From contig OX637296.1 in the NCBI GenBank assembly GCA_951799445.1, forward strand, positions 10,602,001 to 10,666,000: a stretch of 64,000 nucleotides of DNA, written 5' to 3'. The first letter of the stretch is position 1. Each line of letters opens with the position of its first letter. A model generated the notes under the pieces. The model ran no database searches and was not told where the DNA came from. It saw only the letters and a program-made list of their open reading frames with translations. A program made the translations under genes and the position numbers. Below are positions 26,759-38,324 of the stretch, piece after piece. The stretch is from Pseudisothecium myosuroides (lineage: Eukaryota > Streptophyta > Bryopsida > Hypnales > Lembophyllaceae).

Positions 26759-27397
26759 ATATGTAGACGGTTTAATGACACATTTGCAGGACACTTTAAG
26801 AGAAGCCTACTGTGCAGGAACGGGTTTGTGGACAGTATTGGGTGTTTCCAGCTGAGACTTCCCTCAGCAATGCCTGCAAGAGTCTCTAGCATTATTCCCC
26901 CTAATGTCTAAATATCAATAACAGAAAAAATTCAAGTACATGGAACAGAGAAGAAGAGACACGATCCTCATTCCTCAAAATCTTCGCAATTAAACAGAGG
27001 GCATGATCTGTGACCGACAAAAGGACCAAAAGTAATAGACCGTGCATCACAAGCTATTGCATCGAAGGACAATCAAACTTCCTATTGTAGGATAAATGTA
27101 CAGAATAATTCGATAGTCCGTCGGCCCTGGTCACAAAAGCTCTTCAAGCATAGACCCAAGTCCACTCCACTCTACGTCGTTTAGAATTCAATTTGATCAC
27201 TGACCACCATGACCTTATCATCTCCAGACAGGGCAACATCTTTCTTGCCACACATTGCGCATGTGTATCAAGTTCAAACGTTGAACAAAATGTTCATAGT
27301 AATGTACAATGTGCACTTCAATCTGTCCTAGATATTATATCATGGCTTGGGGATAATCAATCCTACGATATTCACAAAAGGTTGAGCCCTAATCCTG
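26759..27397. other. Downstream flank of L2HGDH
   Basis: No gene is seen. The sequence adjoining 27398 should be the 3' UTR of the minus-strand dehydrogenase gene. Confidence 0.4.
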
Positions 27398-30300
27398 TCA
27401 CTCCTCATGGTTCATCAACTTTGCATGCACCACCTTTGCAATGGCCAAAGACGCTGTAATGCCAGGTGATTCAATTCCATACAAGTTCACAAGGCCTGGG
27501 ATCCCATGATCTGCTTCACCCTTCATAGCCAAGTACATGCAAAGTAGCAGGGTGAGCAGGGGGCAGGAAGTATAAGCATTTAAACTCAACGTGGGCAACC
27601 TCCAACAAACTAATTTTGTGCATCGACATTGTATGATATGAAAGCATAATTGGATATTTGTTTCAGCTTTTTGAAAACTGAAGATTCCGGAGTTTGAATA
27701 GAACAAGGAAGATACCTGAATTAGGAAGTCAGCGGCTGGCTGACCAGGACCGGATAACTTGGGTCGAATGCCAGAGTAATCTGGCTGCAGTGCTTCATCA
27801 GGCAATGAAGGAAAATATGTGCGAATACTCGTACGGAAATGCTCCGCCCTATTAGGATCGACTATGTAATCAAATCTGCACACAACGAAAGGATTTCTCA
27901 AGCTCAACAAAAATCAAGTCGTACATGACAAGTGTTAGAACACCAAGAGACTCGCAGATGATAAAAGGCACCACAAATGTATTGTTATCACCATAGCATA
28001 CTGAATTCAGAAAAAAAAACTGCTTTGACAATTGCATATAAACTAAGGTTTGATATAGAATATACATCAGAAATTTTTATAAGCCCAAAACCTCACGTTG
28101 TATGCGGTAATACACGATTTGTCAGACTTGGGAGCCACTCAACATCTGGTCCAAATTTTACTTGACCTCTGAGGTCCACAGTCGCATGACAGCCAAGCCC
28201 TCCGTCTTCAGGAATGGGGTACACCAAATGCGAGAAAGGAGATTTAACTCCTGATAAACTGAAATAACAACCCCTTGCATAGTAACTGTCAGGGATAGTG
28301 TGTGGAGGCAATCCGTCTAAGTCTCTCGCCAGAGATTGAGCGTGGAGACCCGTAGCATTGACAACGTAGTTTGCGCACAAGACTGCATCAACTCCTTTCC
28401 CTGCAATATTTTCATTTAGTGAAAAATATGATATGACATAAGATTGCCAACGATGATAACATAGAGAGCGTGCCTACGCAGGAAGAGAGATCTGCATCCT
28501 GTCATGAACTAGCTTCTTACCTTCAAATTTCCGGAGGACATCCACCATAATAGTAAAGGTAAATCACATATATGACATAGAAGAATGAACAATGCGTATC
28601 TTACCAGAAGACGGCAGGAGAGCATCTGTGCTACCGACATGTATCTCAATGTTCCTTTTCGTAATCACACCCTTCAACATTGATGTATTGAAAGCAAATG
28701 AAGCTCCGTGTTCTTCTGCATCACCCTGCAAATGATATAGAACAAAACATCAATGATGTAGTTTGCCTTCTGTCTTGCAAATTCAGGATTTTCCATTTAC
28801 TACGTACATTTGGAAGAGTGTTCCATGGGAAGCATGTGGGGCATGTAATTAACCCCTAAAGTCCCATGTCTCTTGAGGGACAAAATGGATTAAGGGTAGG
28901 CTCCTATGGTCTCAATTTTTGTCGTGATCATTTGAATTTTTTTTTGAAGATAGGAAAACACATCATCTTTTGGGGAATATAATTTTTATTTCAATTGGTC
29001 TTGGGAGCAAAAGTTATGCCACCCTAAGCCAAAAATGTGGTTCGTCGAGCAGCACCAAAAAATCACAAGTCAAAATAAAATTTTCAAAATTACGTTTCTC
29101 ATAGTTGTTTATATGGAAAGATTTGATTCATTCTGTTTGGATTAGTAATGAGAAAGTTATGGACAATGTTGTTTTTCAGGCAATCTAAGCATCTATTTGA
29201 AAAAATAACTAGTAGGATTTATGGGGATTATTGTGCTTCAATTCCATCTTAGACCTATTAATGATGCAGTTTTTCCTTCAACCTTGTACCTATTTCTATT
29301 TAACAATTTTTTAAAGAATGAAAATCAAGTGTATGTTTTTTGAACTTTTTTCCTAGACTTTTCAACAAAATTCTTCAACATAAATTTTTTTAATTCAAAA
29401 TTGGTAGTACAAAAAATTTAAGCTAAGAAGATTCAAAACCTTAAAATTTAGGTAGGCAAGGTGCAAAAAAAACCAATTTTCTTTACTTGAAACATAAATA
29501 TTTTGCTATCCACTAAGTCAAAGTTTCTGAAATGTCTTCCACACATTTTTATACTAGTCTAGTGTAAGACCCCACAGTTAAATATGCAAAAAAAACAATT
29601 TATAAACTTTTTGCACTTTGTAATAGAAATGGCAGTTGTTAGAGGAATTTGATGGAAAAAAAAAGCCTTGGGACTTCAGGGGTTAAATACACCACACATT
29701 GCGAGGGACACATTATCGGTGAGATCGCAGGTGAGAACGTACTTGTAATGTGAGCATGAACAAATGAGTGTCCACAATCCCTGATGAAGGCGACCACAAT
29801 GCCTTTACGCAGTGCAAATGGGGCTCCAACTCTTTAGCTTCAGTAGCCTCCATAAGTCGTAAATCAGTCACACCATTTGCGTTTCCAGCCCTCATCAAGT
29901 TCTCCAGGATAGGGATTTGATTGGCCTGAGTGGCAACAATCAACTTTCCGACTTTCCTACAAGGAACTCCGTTTTCTTCACAATAGGAGTAAAGCGCGTG
30001 CCTTCCTTCTACACATAGTTTCGCCTGCAGCACAAGAATTTTGATTAGAAGAATGTAGGACCAATAAGATGATTCATGATCCTAAACTCTTCATATACAG
30101 TACAAGCTTCTTTATAAAATGCATCCCTTGTCAAATACTATACGAAGAAGAGGGTACACTATTACTATACAAGTGCATTCAAACCTTGAGAGAACCTTGA
30201 GGATAGTAGATGCCCGCATGCACAACCTCGCTGTTGCGGGAGCTTGTACCAGTTCCAATGTCTGCAGCTCCTTCAATCACCCAAACTTCGCGTCCTGCCA

Positions 30301-30855
30301 AGGCAAGTTCTCTGGCGACTGCAAGACCCACGACCCCAGCACCCACTACCACACACTCCACTCTTTCCCGAGGTGGTGCTGAACATTCTGTTGATAGAAG
30401 TCTACCAAACGCCTGAAAAGTCAACAAACCTAAGGTTCATGGTTCATAATCGAATTGCACATCCCCGTATCACACTAATCCCAATAAACATTGCCATCAA
30501 ATTTCAAGCTCATGCAAGTGGCTGACTTAATCAACATTGTAAGGACAAGCTCATCATGACCACACTTACGTTACGAGGTCGTTGGACACGAGATAAATAA
30601 AATTACCCCAACAAATCAAAGCTCTGGGCATGCACTTACAAAATTTCTGCCGTCTGTGCGTCTCCCTTCTATCGACGGTCGCCACTCCTTTCCCTCAATC
30701 AATGAATGCGAGCTTCTAGGCTGACAATAATCCCGTATCTGCAATGCATGTGAAGGTCGCGATACATAGCGTGGGGAGTGACATGCGGAGGAATTGAGCT
30801 GCAGTTTTCTCATAAAGATCGTCAATTTTGACGACGGCCTTAGTGTTTGAGACAT
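27398..30855 (-). CDS. L2HGDH: L-2-hydroxyglutarate dehydrogenase, mitochondrial
   Basis: The gene is complete in 7 exons with 477 residues: 30855-30640, 30412-30185, 30024-29743, 28725-28605, 28400-28097, 27875-27716, 27520-27398. All phases close. The enzyme is a FAD-dependent oxidase/dehydrogenase of the DAO superfamily that converts L-2-hydroxyglutarate to 2-oxoglutarate, a metabolite-repair step in mitochondria. The dinucleotide-binding motif [16 protein letters not shown] lies at about 93-108. [14 protein letters not shown] (129-142), NATGLHAQ (297-304) and GIRPKLSG (418-425) are conserved family segments. Residues 1-90 are Arg/Ser-rich and suit a mitochondrial presequence. Length is close to the plant family norm of about 480. 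The start is uncertain: an alternative first exon at 31762-31718 can splice in frame to 30738. Intron 3 (about 1 kb) is mostly a transposon. Confidence 0.95.
28853..29682. mobile_element. TTAA-target element copy 3, inside L2HGDH intron 3
   Basis: It is flanked by TTAA at 28849-28852 and 29683-29686. The ends are CCCCTAAAGTCCCATG and GGGACTTCAGGGG. It is 830 bp with no ORF. It makes up most of the third intron of L2HGDH and leaves the donor (29742) and acceptor (28726) intact. Confidence 0.85.
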
Positions 30856-32915
30856 AGCTGAGAAGTGGACACAGCAGATCCACCTTTAGAATACATTTAT
30901 CAAAGTGGAAGCTCTCTTTCCAATAGAGTAAAGCTGCAAGGAAGATCAGGCCTCCTAAGCAAACGAACTTCATCCATAATAATAAGATTAAAAGTGAATA
31001 AAAAAGGTTTGACAGTGAGCCACAGCACGGTATATATCTTTCAACCACAGCTGCAAAGCATATCATTTGATATTCCTAGCTCTAAATACAAAAAGCATCA
31101 TCAGTCTCGATCATGAACACTTAATTCATGCTTTCAAAAAATTCTCCGTAAGGACTTTCTAACCAAACGAATCCCATTCATAATACCGTAACTAAGATTC
31201 AAAGTGTATCAACAAGTTTTGATAAACACTAGTGATGAGACACAACACAGTAAACACATTTTAACCACAGCGGTAAAGCATATCATTCAATTCTCGTAGT
31301 CTAAATTATCGACACACATCACGACTACAGATCACGAACACAATATTCATGATTTCCGTAAATTCTTGAAAACAAGCAACGCGGGAGATCACGCGCGCCT
31401 TCACTGTAACAGAAGGATTTCCCTTAATTCAAAGACTTGAGCAGAGATCGACTACTGAAGCAACGCGATCTCTCCCCGTTCACGCACCCCTTCATCGAAC
31501 GAAACGCTGAACAAGAGGGAGAACTTGAAATTCCAGAAATTCCGTCATACCTTCGGAATCGAATTGACCGACAGAAGATTCGAATTTTCCGCAGAGGAAA
31601 ATTTCGATGAGTCGTTCCTTGCAGAGAAGTTGTCACGGAAGGCGCTTCGCAAGCAGTACCGTCAGCTCCGGTGCTGCCAATTCGAGAGCGCTCCTCCTTC
31701 GAGAGTGCAATTCTCACCACAGCAGCAGGCGCAGAGTGAAGGGAACGCAGCGTGAGTCTCATAGTAGCGAGCTCTGTGACCTAATTTAATTAAGTGACAG
31801 CTGCAACAATTGAATGCAAAGACAGAAAAATTTGGAAAGGCCACAGTGGCTGATCGGAATTGAAGCTCAATTGCTGGCACGGAGACGAAGAGGAATCCCG
31901 AAGAGCAGCACCTTCCGTCAACCCTAAAATGTGCAAATACCGGAGGTTCAAAAATCTTCAAATCTTCAAATCTTCAAATTATAAAATACATCTTCAGATC
32001 GTATTTTAGATTTCTTTGACCCCTTAATTAAGGTAGATAGACTTAAAAAAGTAAGAGGATTTGTTTAGTGACATCTAAAAACGACCTTAATCCAAGCGCA
32101 GTTGGACGCAAAGCAGACATGTAGGATATAGGAAGTTGTCAAGATCATGAGGACAATTTTTGTGTTGGCCAATCTCTTGTGTGTGATACAAGCTTGCGGT
32201 TTGTTGCTTTTGGGTGTTTCTCTAACCACTTGTGTCTTAGTCTACAACCATAGTAGGTGCATCTACACAATTGTTTCCAAAAATTTGTATTATATTCATA
32301 CAAGCTCGAAAAAATACAAAACCAATTTTGTTGGTTTCCTGAACCATTTTCTAACAAGTGCACATCATTTTATTCAATAGCTATGAACCCTCAAGATTTG
32401 TAGATCTTGAATAAGTAGTACTTTTAGGTATGTCTACCTTAGTGTATTTCAACTAAATTATCATCTTCAACTCTTGAATGCATGATTTTAGTTTTATAAA
32501 TTTTTTCACATATTTTTGTTACATCTCTATAGAAATCTATTCTTTACGTCAATTTCATCAAATGGATTGTGAAGAAAGGTCACCTTTTAAAGATTTGAAA
32601 GTTGTTGTGGATGAATGTGAAGGTATTTGGAAGAAACATTGCCTTGTAGCACTTTATTCATCATCCTAAATATGGGATTTGGAGCACTTAGGGGCCATAA
32701 GATCCAAGCCAAAGTGTGTTGTATAGTGAGAATTTTGGTCATAGAGACCAATTACAATAGTAGGGGCAAAATTAATGTGATTATTTAGCAAATTATCTTT
32801 ATTTTTTTTGAAGCAATCATACAAATTCTATGCCTTGCTAAATGATACAAGTAGTAATTTAGTGAGTTATGGGTATTCTATGGAATAATTATGTAATTTT
32901 AATTATAAGGTTCCC
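30856..32915. other. Upstream region of L2HGDH and intergenic DNA
   Basis: Bases 31380-31960 are less AT-rich than the flanks and probably contain the promoter and 5' UTR of L2HGDH. A short (TCTTCAAA)n run lies near 31960-31980. From 32000 to 32915 I see nothing recognisable. Confidence 0.4.
31718..31762 (-). other. Possible alternative first coding exon of L2HGDH
   Basis: An ATG at 31762 opens 15 codons (MRLTLRSLHSAPAAV) that look like a mitochondrial presequence. They end at a good donor, GTG|GTGAGA. The acceptor at 30740-30739 (TGCATTGCAG, good pyrimidine tract) would join in phase to the codons for [10 protein letters not shown] in the annotated first exon. The two starts would give different presequences of 15 or 39 residues ahead of the same protein. 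Transcript data are needed to choose. Confidence 0.45.
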
Positions 32916-32919
32916 TTAA

Positions 32920-33852
32920 CCCCTAAAGGACCGGCATGCGTTTTTTGGCTGTATAGAAATTTTGGGTAGGTACGTGTGACTAGAGATTTCCATATTTTAA
33001 GCTGAAATTTTAATAGAAGGTGGGCGCAAGGAATATCTTTCATATGCACTAAATTTCAGGACATTTGGAAATAGGAGTCAAAAGTTATGGCCAAATATGT
33101 TACTTTTTTTCGTAACTGGGCAGTCTGGGCAGAAAAAAAATTTGGCAAAAATTCGATTTTTTTTTTAAAAATATTTTTTTCTTGTAGATTATATTTTTGT
33201 CTATCTGTAAAGCTTTGATTCATTTCATTTGGATTTGTTATGAGAAAGTTATGGACATTCTTGTTTTTCGGGTAGTTAGAGCATCTTCTTGAGAAAAATA
33301 ACTTGTAGGATTCATTTCTAAATGCTATTTTTGCAATTTTTCAAAAAAAATAAATTCTCATGGTTTAGTTTACTTGCTAGAACAATCTCACCATTGGGAT
33401 TAGTGTATTTTAATTCCATGTAAAATATATGAATATTTTAGATTTTCCTTCTATCTTGTACCTACTTCTACTTAATAAATTTTTTAGGAATGATAGTTAA
33501 GTTTTTTTGAATATTTATTTTTTCCCTAGAATCTCAACTCAATTCTCCACTGTAAAGATTTGAAGCTCAAAACTCTATAGTGCAAAAATTTTAAGTTAAA
33601 AATGTTTAAAGTAAAAAAATCTAGTCCCGCAATGTGCTGAAATACTTGTTTTTTCCACTTTAAACGCAGATATCTTGCAATCTGAGCGGTCAAAAATTTT
33701 GAAATTTTTTCCACACATTCTCATACTAGTTAGGTGTAAGATCCTACGGTTAGATGTGCAAAAAAAAAAATTTCAAATTTTTTTACTCCTTGCTATAGAA
33801 ATGGCAGTTTTGAGTGTTTTTTGGCAGAAAAAAGGCCTTGGGCCTTTAGGGG
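32920..33852. mobile_element. TTAA-target element copy 4, full length
   Basis: TTAA at 32916-32919 and 33853-33856. The ends CCCCTAAAGGACC and GGGCCTTTAGGGG are near-perfect inverted repeats. Length is 933 bp. It is the same element as those at 49095 and 56715 but in reverse orientation. No coding capacity. Confidence 0.9.
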
Positions 33853-33856
33853 TTAA

Positions 33857-35006
33857 TAGAGTGGATGTTATCTTTTATTTTATAGTATATGTGTACACAA
33901 ACAAGCAATAAAAGAGGGTTCTATTGTGAATGTGAAATTATTTTCTAATCCAAAGCAACAAAATGTGAAAATGATGAATAGTTCTAATAGTAGAAGACAA
34001 TGTAGGAAACATACTATAGGTCCTTTTGATTTGAGTTTTGTGCATGTTGTATTTTGCTCAATCTTCCTTGCTTGATTACAAGATGAATTAGTAAAGGCTT
34101 CCATAATGGACCATAGTCCTAGAATGGATTTTTGGAATTTTGGACAAGTTCCTATAATGTCAAATTTTGTACCAATTTTTTGGAACTTTTTGAGCGAAAA
34201 ATGAGCGAAAAATAAAAAATTTCAAGGATTTCCCTTAGGTCCAAGTGAAGGGGTAGGTTCACCCTAGCCCAAATGTAGGGGTAGCCTGGGCCTTGCCATC
34301 AACTACCAAGTGGAAGGTGCAGTTAGGGACCGACTGGTGGTAATGAAGACCTCCTTTGATATTGAATTAAGGGCTAAGGTGGAAGTACCCATTCTGCTCC
34401 TGTGAAAAGATGCGAATAAGGTAGTTGCACCCATAACCATCACTGTACCCATAACCATCACCTCTAAAATCTTAGAAAATCTGTGGAAGTGAATAGATGT
34501 GATTACAATGATGTAATATATCTGAACATTTGATCTTAGTGTTGGTATTAAGTGCATTTGCACTTGTCTCTTTAAAAATTCACAACTTATTCTCAAAGTA
34601 TTCAAATAATACATTTGAAAGTGCAAAGGCATTATTTTTCTCTTGCTAATAGGATCTTGTAATTTGCTGAATGTTTATTAATAATCATCATGTTCAAAAT
34701 CCTTAATTTGATGGTTATGGGTGCTACTACCTTAGCATGTTTTTGATTAGTCCCCCCACTTTTGATTTTCAAAAATCGCAGACCATCAATCTGCTCACAG
34801 GAAAAAAAAAATTGAAACCAATCCCCAAGCCGTCAATCTATGATACGGATATGGATACATAATACAAATATGACAATATGGCAATATCCCATATTGATTG
34901 CATATCCCATATCAATTTGAAATTACAAACACGGGGGGGATGTTTGGTTAGGGTTGAGTTTGGGTTTGGGTTGGATTGGGGGGTGTTGGGAATTGAAAAA
35001 ATATAT
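33857..35006. other. Intergenic DNA, no gene recognised
   Basis: No gene is seen. A G-rich run near 34926-34990 (GGGTTTGGGTTGG-like) could form a quadruplex on the plus strand. Confidence 0.4.
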
Positions 35007-35010
35007 TTAA

Positions 35011-35236
35011 CCCTTAAACGTCGAGGCGGACACTTTGAATCCGATGGATGTCAGGGAATCAAACTGTACAAGACAGATTGAAGTGCAGCTATTCATCCTC
35101 GAAATTTGTTGTGGAAAGGGAAGATCTTCTATAGTAATTTGACTTGCAATGAGTATTTTTGCAATTTTAGAGGCTAATGATTCACACGGTAATAGAAAAG
35201 GATGATTTCGAGGGTTACCCCTTCGGCGTTTAAGGG
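35011..35236. mobile_element. 226-bp TTAA-flanked MITE, CCCTTAAACG subtype
   Basis: TTAA at 35007-35010 and 35237-35240. The ends CCCTTAAACGTCGAGG and CTTCGGCGTTTAAGGG are inverted repeats. It is short and non-coding. Confidence 0.8.
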
Positions 35237-35357
35237 TTAAATTGGATTTAATTGCACTTGTAACTTCTGCTTCAAGCACTATGCGTTCAAAAGAGGTTCT
35301 GTACATACTTTTTTTGTCCTATTGCAACAAAAAAACGTGCGAAGCGGATCATTCTAA

Positions 35358-35636
35358 GGTAGGGGGCTGTAAAAGCGACCTGTCTCTAAATGCGATCTGG
35401 TAGATTCTGCCTCGTAACATGTACCAGAAGTGTACATTTCAGGAGGGGTCGCTTTTAGAAACCACTGTGTTTTCAACTTCAAAAATTCATAACTAATTCC
35501 ATGAATGTCCAAAAAATATGAAACGACTTGGATTAGATGCCAATTCCATTTTTCTTACCACGAAAATTTACTGAAAATTGTTTTAAGCAGTTTAGCTTCC
35601 CCCAAAATGCAAATCAGCTTTTACAGCCCCCTACCT
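35358..35636. mobile_element. 279-bp MITE, GGTAGGGGG ends, TAA duplication
   Basis: The ends GGTAGGGGGCTGTAAAAGC and GCTTTTACAGCCCCCTACC are perfect inverted repeats. TAA stands at 35355-35357 and 35637-35639. Sister units have the empty site CATTCTAAATATGAG. The 3-bp TAA duplication points to PIF/Harbinger. Confidence 0.88.
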
Positions 35637-35751
35637 TAAATATGAGCAGTGCCCGAAGGAACCACAAGGGGTATGCAGTGCTCAGCACTGCACTGGACTG
35701 TCAATCTCGTTTGGGTACCTGTATATAAACGTTCTACTTCGGATCCACATC

Positions 35752-35835
35752 GGAGCTGGTGCATTACCTAAGCCCTTACCCCTGTAATCCGTTCCTTCGG
35801 GGACAAGGTCCCGGGTTCGAAACCTGGCGGCTCCA
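35752..35835 (+). ncRNA. tRNA-like module 1 (84 nt) with TATA box
   Basis: GGAGCTG (1-7) pairs with CGGCTCC (77-83) to give an acceptor-like stem with discriminator A. GTTCC-TTCG-GGGAC is a UUCG-capped hairpin at 40-53, where a type II variable arm would be. CCGGG-TTCGAAA-CCTGG is a T-arm with a consensus RNA polymerase III B-box. No canonical D or anticodon arm is visible in the 27-nt middle. TATATAA at 35722 starts exactly 30 bp upstream. A TTTT run follows within about 12 nt. Expression is not shown by sequence alone. Confidence 0.65.
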
Positions 35836-35966
35836 CAACAACTTTTGCATTTTAAAGTTTGCTTTAGATTTTACTTTTCTAATTCTGTGGACTTTTGCAG
35901 AGCTTGGGGGGGATCCCAAATTTCAACATTCACTACGGCAGTGCACCCTGTGCCGTTGCCACAGTA

Positions 35967-36376
35967 GGTAGGAGGCTCAGAAATGGAGCATCTAAGGGCT
36001 GGGCCGCCTTTTTCATGTATTTCCTTGGACAGGAATATTTTTAGCTCATTTTTCAGCTAAAGAGAAATTGATGAGGAATCTAACCCAAGTGGTTTTGTAT
36101 TTTTTCAAGCATTTTTGAATTACTTATGAATTTTCAAACGAGTTGAGCAGTAGGTCCCTATTTGTGACCCTAGGTCTTTCATAAACAGTTCACTTGCAAT
36201 TCTAAATAAAAATGGGGAAAGCAAAGAGAATGATTGGCTCTTGCAATTAATAATGCTTTGTTTCCTTGATACATTCAATGACTATACTAGTCGATTTCAG
36301 AACCAATTCATGTCCATTTCACAGTCATTTATAGGATCCATTCTTAATGCCCGTTCCGTTTTACAACCTCCTACCT
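35967..36376. mobile_element. 410-bp MITE, GGTAGGAGG ends
   Basis: The ends GGTAGGAGG and CCTCCTACC(T) flank an interior that shares a segment (CTTGCAATTCTAAA, then GAATGATTGGCTCTTGCAAT) with the element at 37451. The sister empty site is CAGTATAATAAAAG (50708). The target is TA/TAA. Confidence 0.75.
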
Positions 36377-36379
36377 TAG

Positions 36380-36840
36380 TAAAAGTGAAAGTAATTTTCC
36401 AATTTTTTAATTCATAAACTTAAAATTCAATATCTTTCACACTGTGAGTCAAAATGCTATGAAACAAAACCCACGCACACCTCCTCATAAAGAACTTTTG
36501 AATGCTACCAAGAATGCAACCAAGGGATGCCGCATGGTTCCAAAGATTTCACGTACCATAATAGAAGAACAAACAAACTCATTTAAGGTACAAACTAGTG
36601 TGCCTAGTGTTGTTGCCATAGCCAAAGTAAAAGTAAAAGTAATTTTCTAGTTTTTTTATTCATAATTTTTTTGAAATTCAATATCTTTTTTTGTGTGAGT
36701 CAGAACGCCAAGAAACAAAGCCCGTGCACCCCTCTTCACTAAGGACTTTCTGATGGTATCAAGAACATGATCAGGGGATGCATAATTCTGAAAATCTCAC
36801 CATAACAAAAAAATAAACAAAAATAAACAAACAACCTCAT
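36380..36840. repeat. Two 220-bp sub-repeats of macro-unit 1
   Basis: Two head-to-tail copies of the sub-repeat (TAAAAGTAATTTTC, GTCAAAACGCC, GTGCACCCC, GGTATCAAGAAC, AACAAACAAAC). The first starts near 36380 and the second near 36625. Confidence 0.85.
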
Positions 36841-37450
36841 TTAATATATGAAAGGATTCTTGCTACAATGAATGAGTCCACAAGAACACTGGAACCCAAT
36901 TTGCAAAGAAAATTCTTGTAGACCTGGCATCATGAGAGATTGGAATCAGTGATCCTAGAACTTCCAAACACTTTTGCTATCACTGGTATTATGTTGCATT
37001 GCTCAGGAAATTTGACAATTTTGGCAGCTTTCTTTGATTTTCTAATAATAATTTATTTAGTTGATCATTTTCCTAATATTGCTATTAATTGTCTTCCAAA
37101 CATCTGCTATTAATCAACTTCCAAACATTTGACTATTATTTTGTTCATAATTTTCTCTTTGCATTTAAGATTACTTCATAGTCACTTAATTAAACATAAA
37201 TAACTAAGGTAACAACCGACCTAATTGTGACATGCTTGCAAAACCAATCCATCTCGATTCTTGCCTAAAGTGTACCACCTCCATACAGGAGATCCTATTT
37301 TGGATATGCCTATTTTGAAAATTGAAAATTTATTCATACAAAGTTCAAAAAGTCATTTTAAGAAAATTAAATAATCCCCTATTGACTACCACAATTCTAA
37401 GAAGCCTTTAATTGTTGAGTAATCAAACTTCAAGATTGCAAAACATAGTA

Positions 37451-37859
37451 AGGTCATATGCTCTAAAAGCGACCATTTAAGGGTTGGTCTGCCTTTCTAA
37501 CAGGTTTCCATGAATAGTGATATTTTTGGATCATTTTTCAGAGAAAGAAAAATAGATGTGGAACGTAACACATGTGGTTTCATATTTTTCGAATCATTTT
37601 TTAATTACTTATGAATTTTCAAAAAAAATTGTTGCAGGCACCTATTTGAGACCCTAGGTCTTCCAAAATCCGACCACTTGCAACTTCTAAAGTGATTGGA
37701 GTAAATGAAGGTGAATGATTGGCTCTTGCAATAAATAATGTTTTTCTCTTGATTCTTTCAATGGCCTGAGAGGTCCATTTAAGGACCACCTAATGTCCAT
37801 TTCAAACCTACATATAGGGTCAATTTGAAGAGGCCGTCAATTTTTAGAGCAGACTACTT
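37451..37859. mobile_element. 409-bp MITE related to the 35967 element
   Basis: The ends AAGGTCATATGCTCTAAAA and TTTTTAGAGCAGACTACTT are imperfect inverted repeats flanked by TA on each side. Sister units show the uninterrupted site ACATAGTAGACC (47275-47286). Confidence 0.75.
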
Positions 37860-37989
37860 TAGACCAAAATATGTGTGAAAAACTCTCAGACACACTTATT
37901 TGTTATTCTATTGCAACAAAAAATGTGCGAAGCCGATCATTCTAAATATGAGCTGTGACCAAAGGAACCACAAATGGGTGTGCAGTCCT

Positions 37990-38320
37990 TAGAGCAACTC
38001 CAGTATAGTGACTGCAACATGCACGGAACGGCATAATGACGGGCCTACTAAAAAAACATGCCCCAATGCATACGGCATGGGTCTCTTTATTTTTCCGAAT
38101 CCAACATTTTCCATCCACTGCACTGCATTTTAAGGAAATTTGAAGAGCACGGAAATTGACACACAATAGCAAAAGTCTCCCCTTTTCAAGCCTTGTAATG
38201 TGTGCCGATTGATTGGAGCTCCCCTTTTGCATGAAATGTCTTTTTTTAATGTCAAATCTTTTATTCTTCTTCTTTTTATACTGAAGAAAGTCCATTTGAA
38301 GTTTGGCTTTAGTTCAACAT
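37990..38320. other. Foreign segment replacing the tRNA-like module in macro-unit 2
   Basis: The unit follows its sisters up to GGGTGTGCAGTCCTTA and resumes near TTTACTAAGATAGCGTGGTG. Between these points the TATA box and tRNA-like module are absent. About 330 bp of unrelated sequence stands there, including CTGCAACATGCACGGAACGG. I found no other copy of that sequence in this window. Confidence 0.7.
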
Positions 38321-38324
38321 TTAC

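Noticed and set aside
30716..31066. 116-codon hydrophobic minus-strand ORF upstream of L2HGDH
   Set aside because: It overlaps the L2HGDH first exon in another frame and crosses the likely acceptor at 30740. It has no family motif.
31424..31762. 112-codon minus-strand ORF as a gene of its own
   Set aside because: It has no motif, and a good donor lies 15 codons in. It is better explained as a 5' leader or alternative first exon of L2HGDH.
35759..35971. Small ORFs translated through the tRNA-like modules (beginning MHYLSPYPCNP)
   Set aside because: They recur only because the underlying repeat recurs. The structured-RNA signals explain the conservation better.
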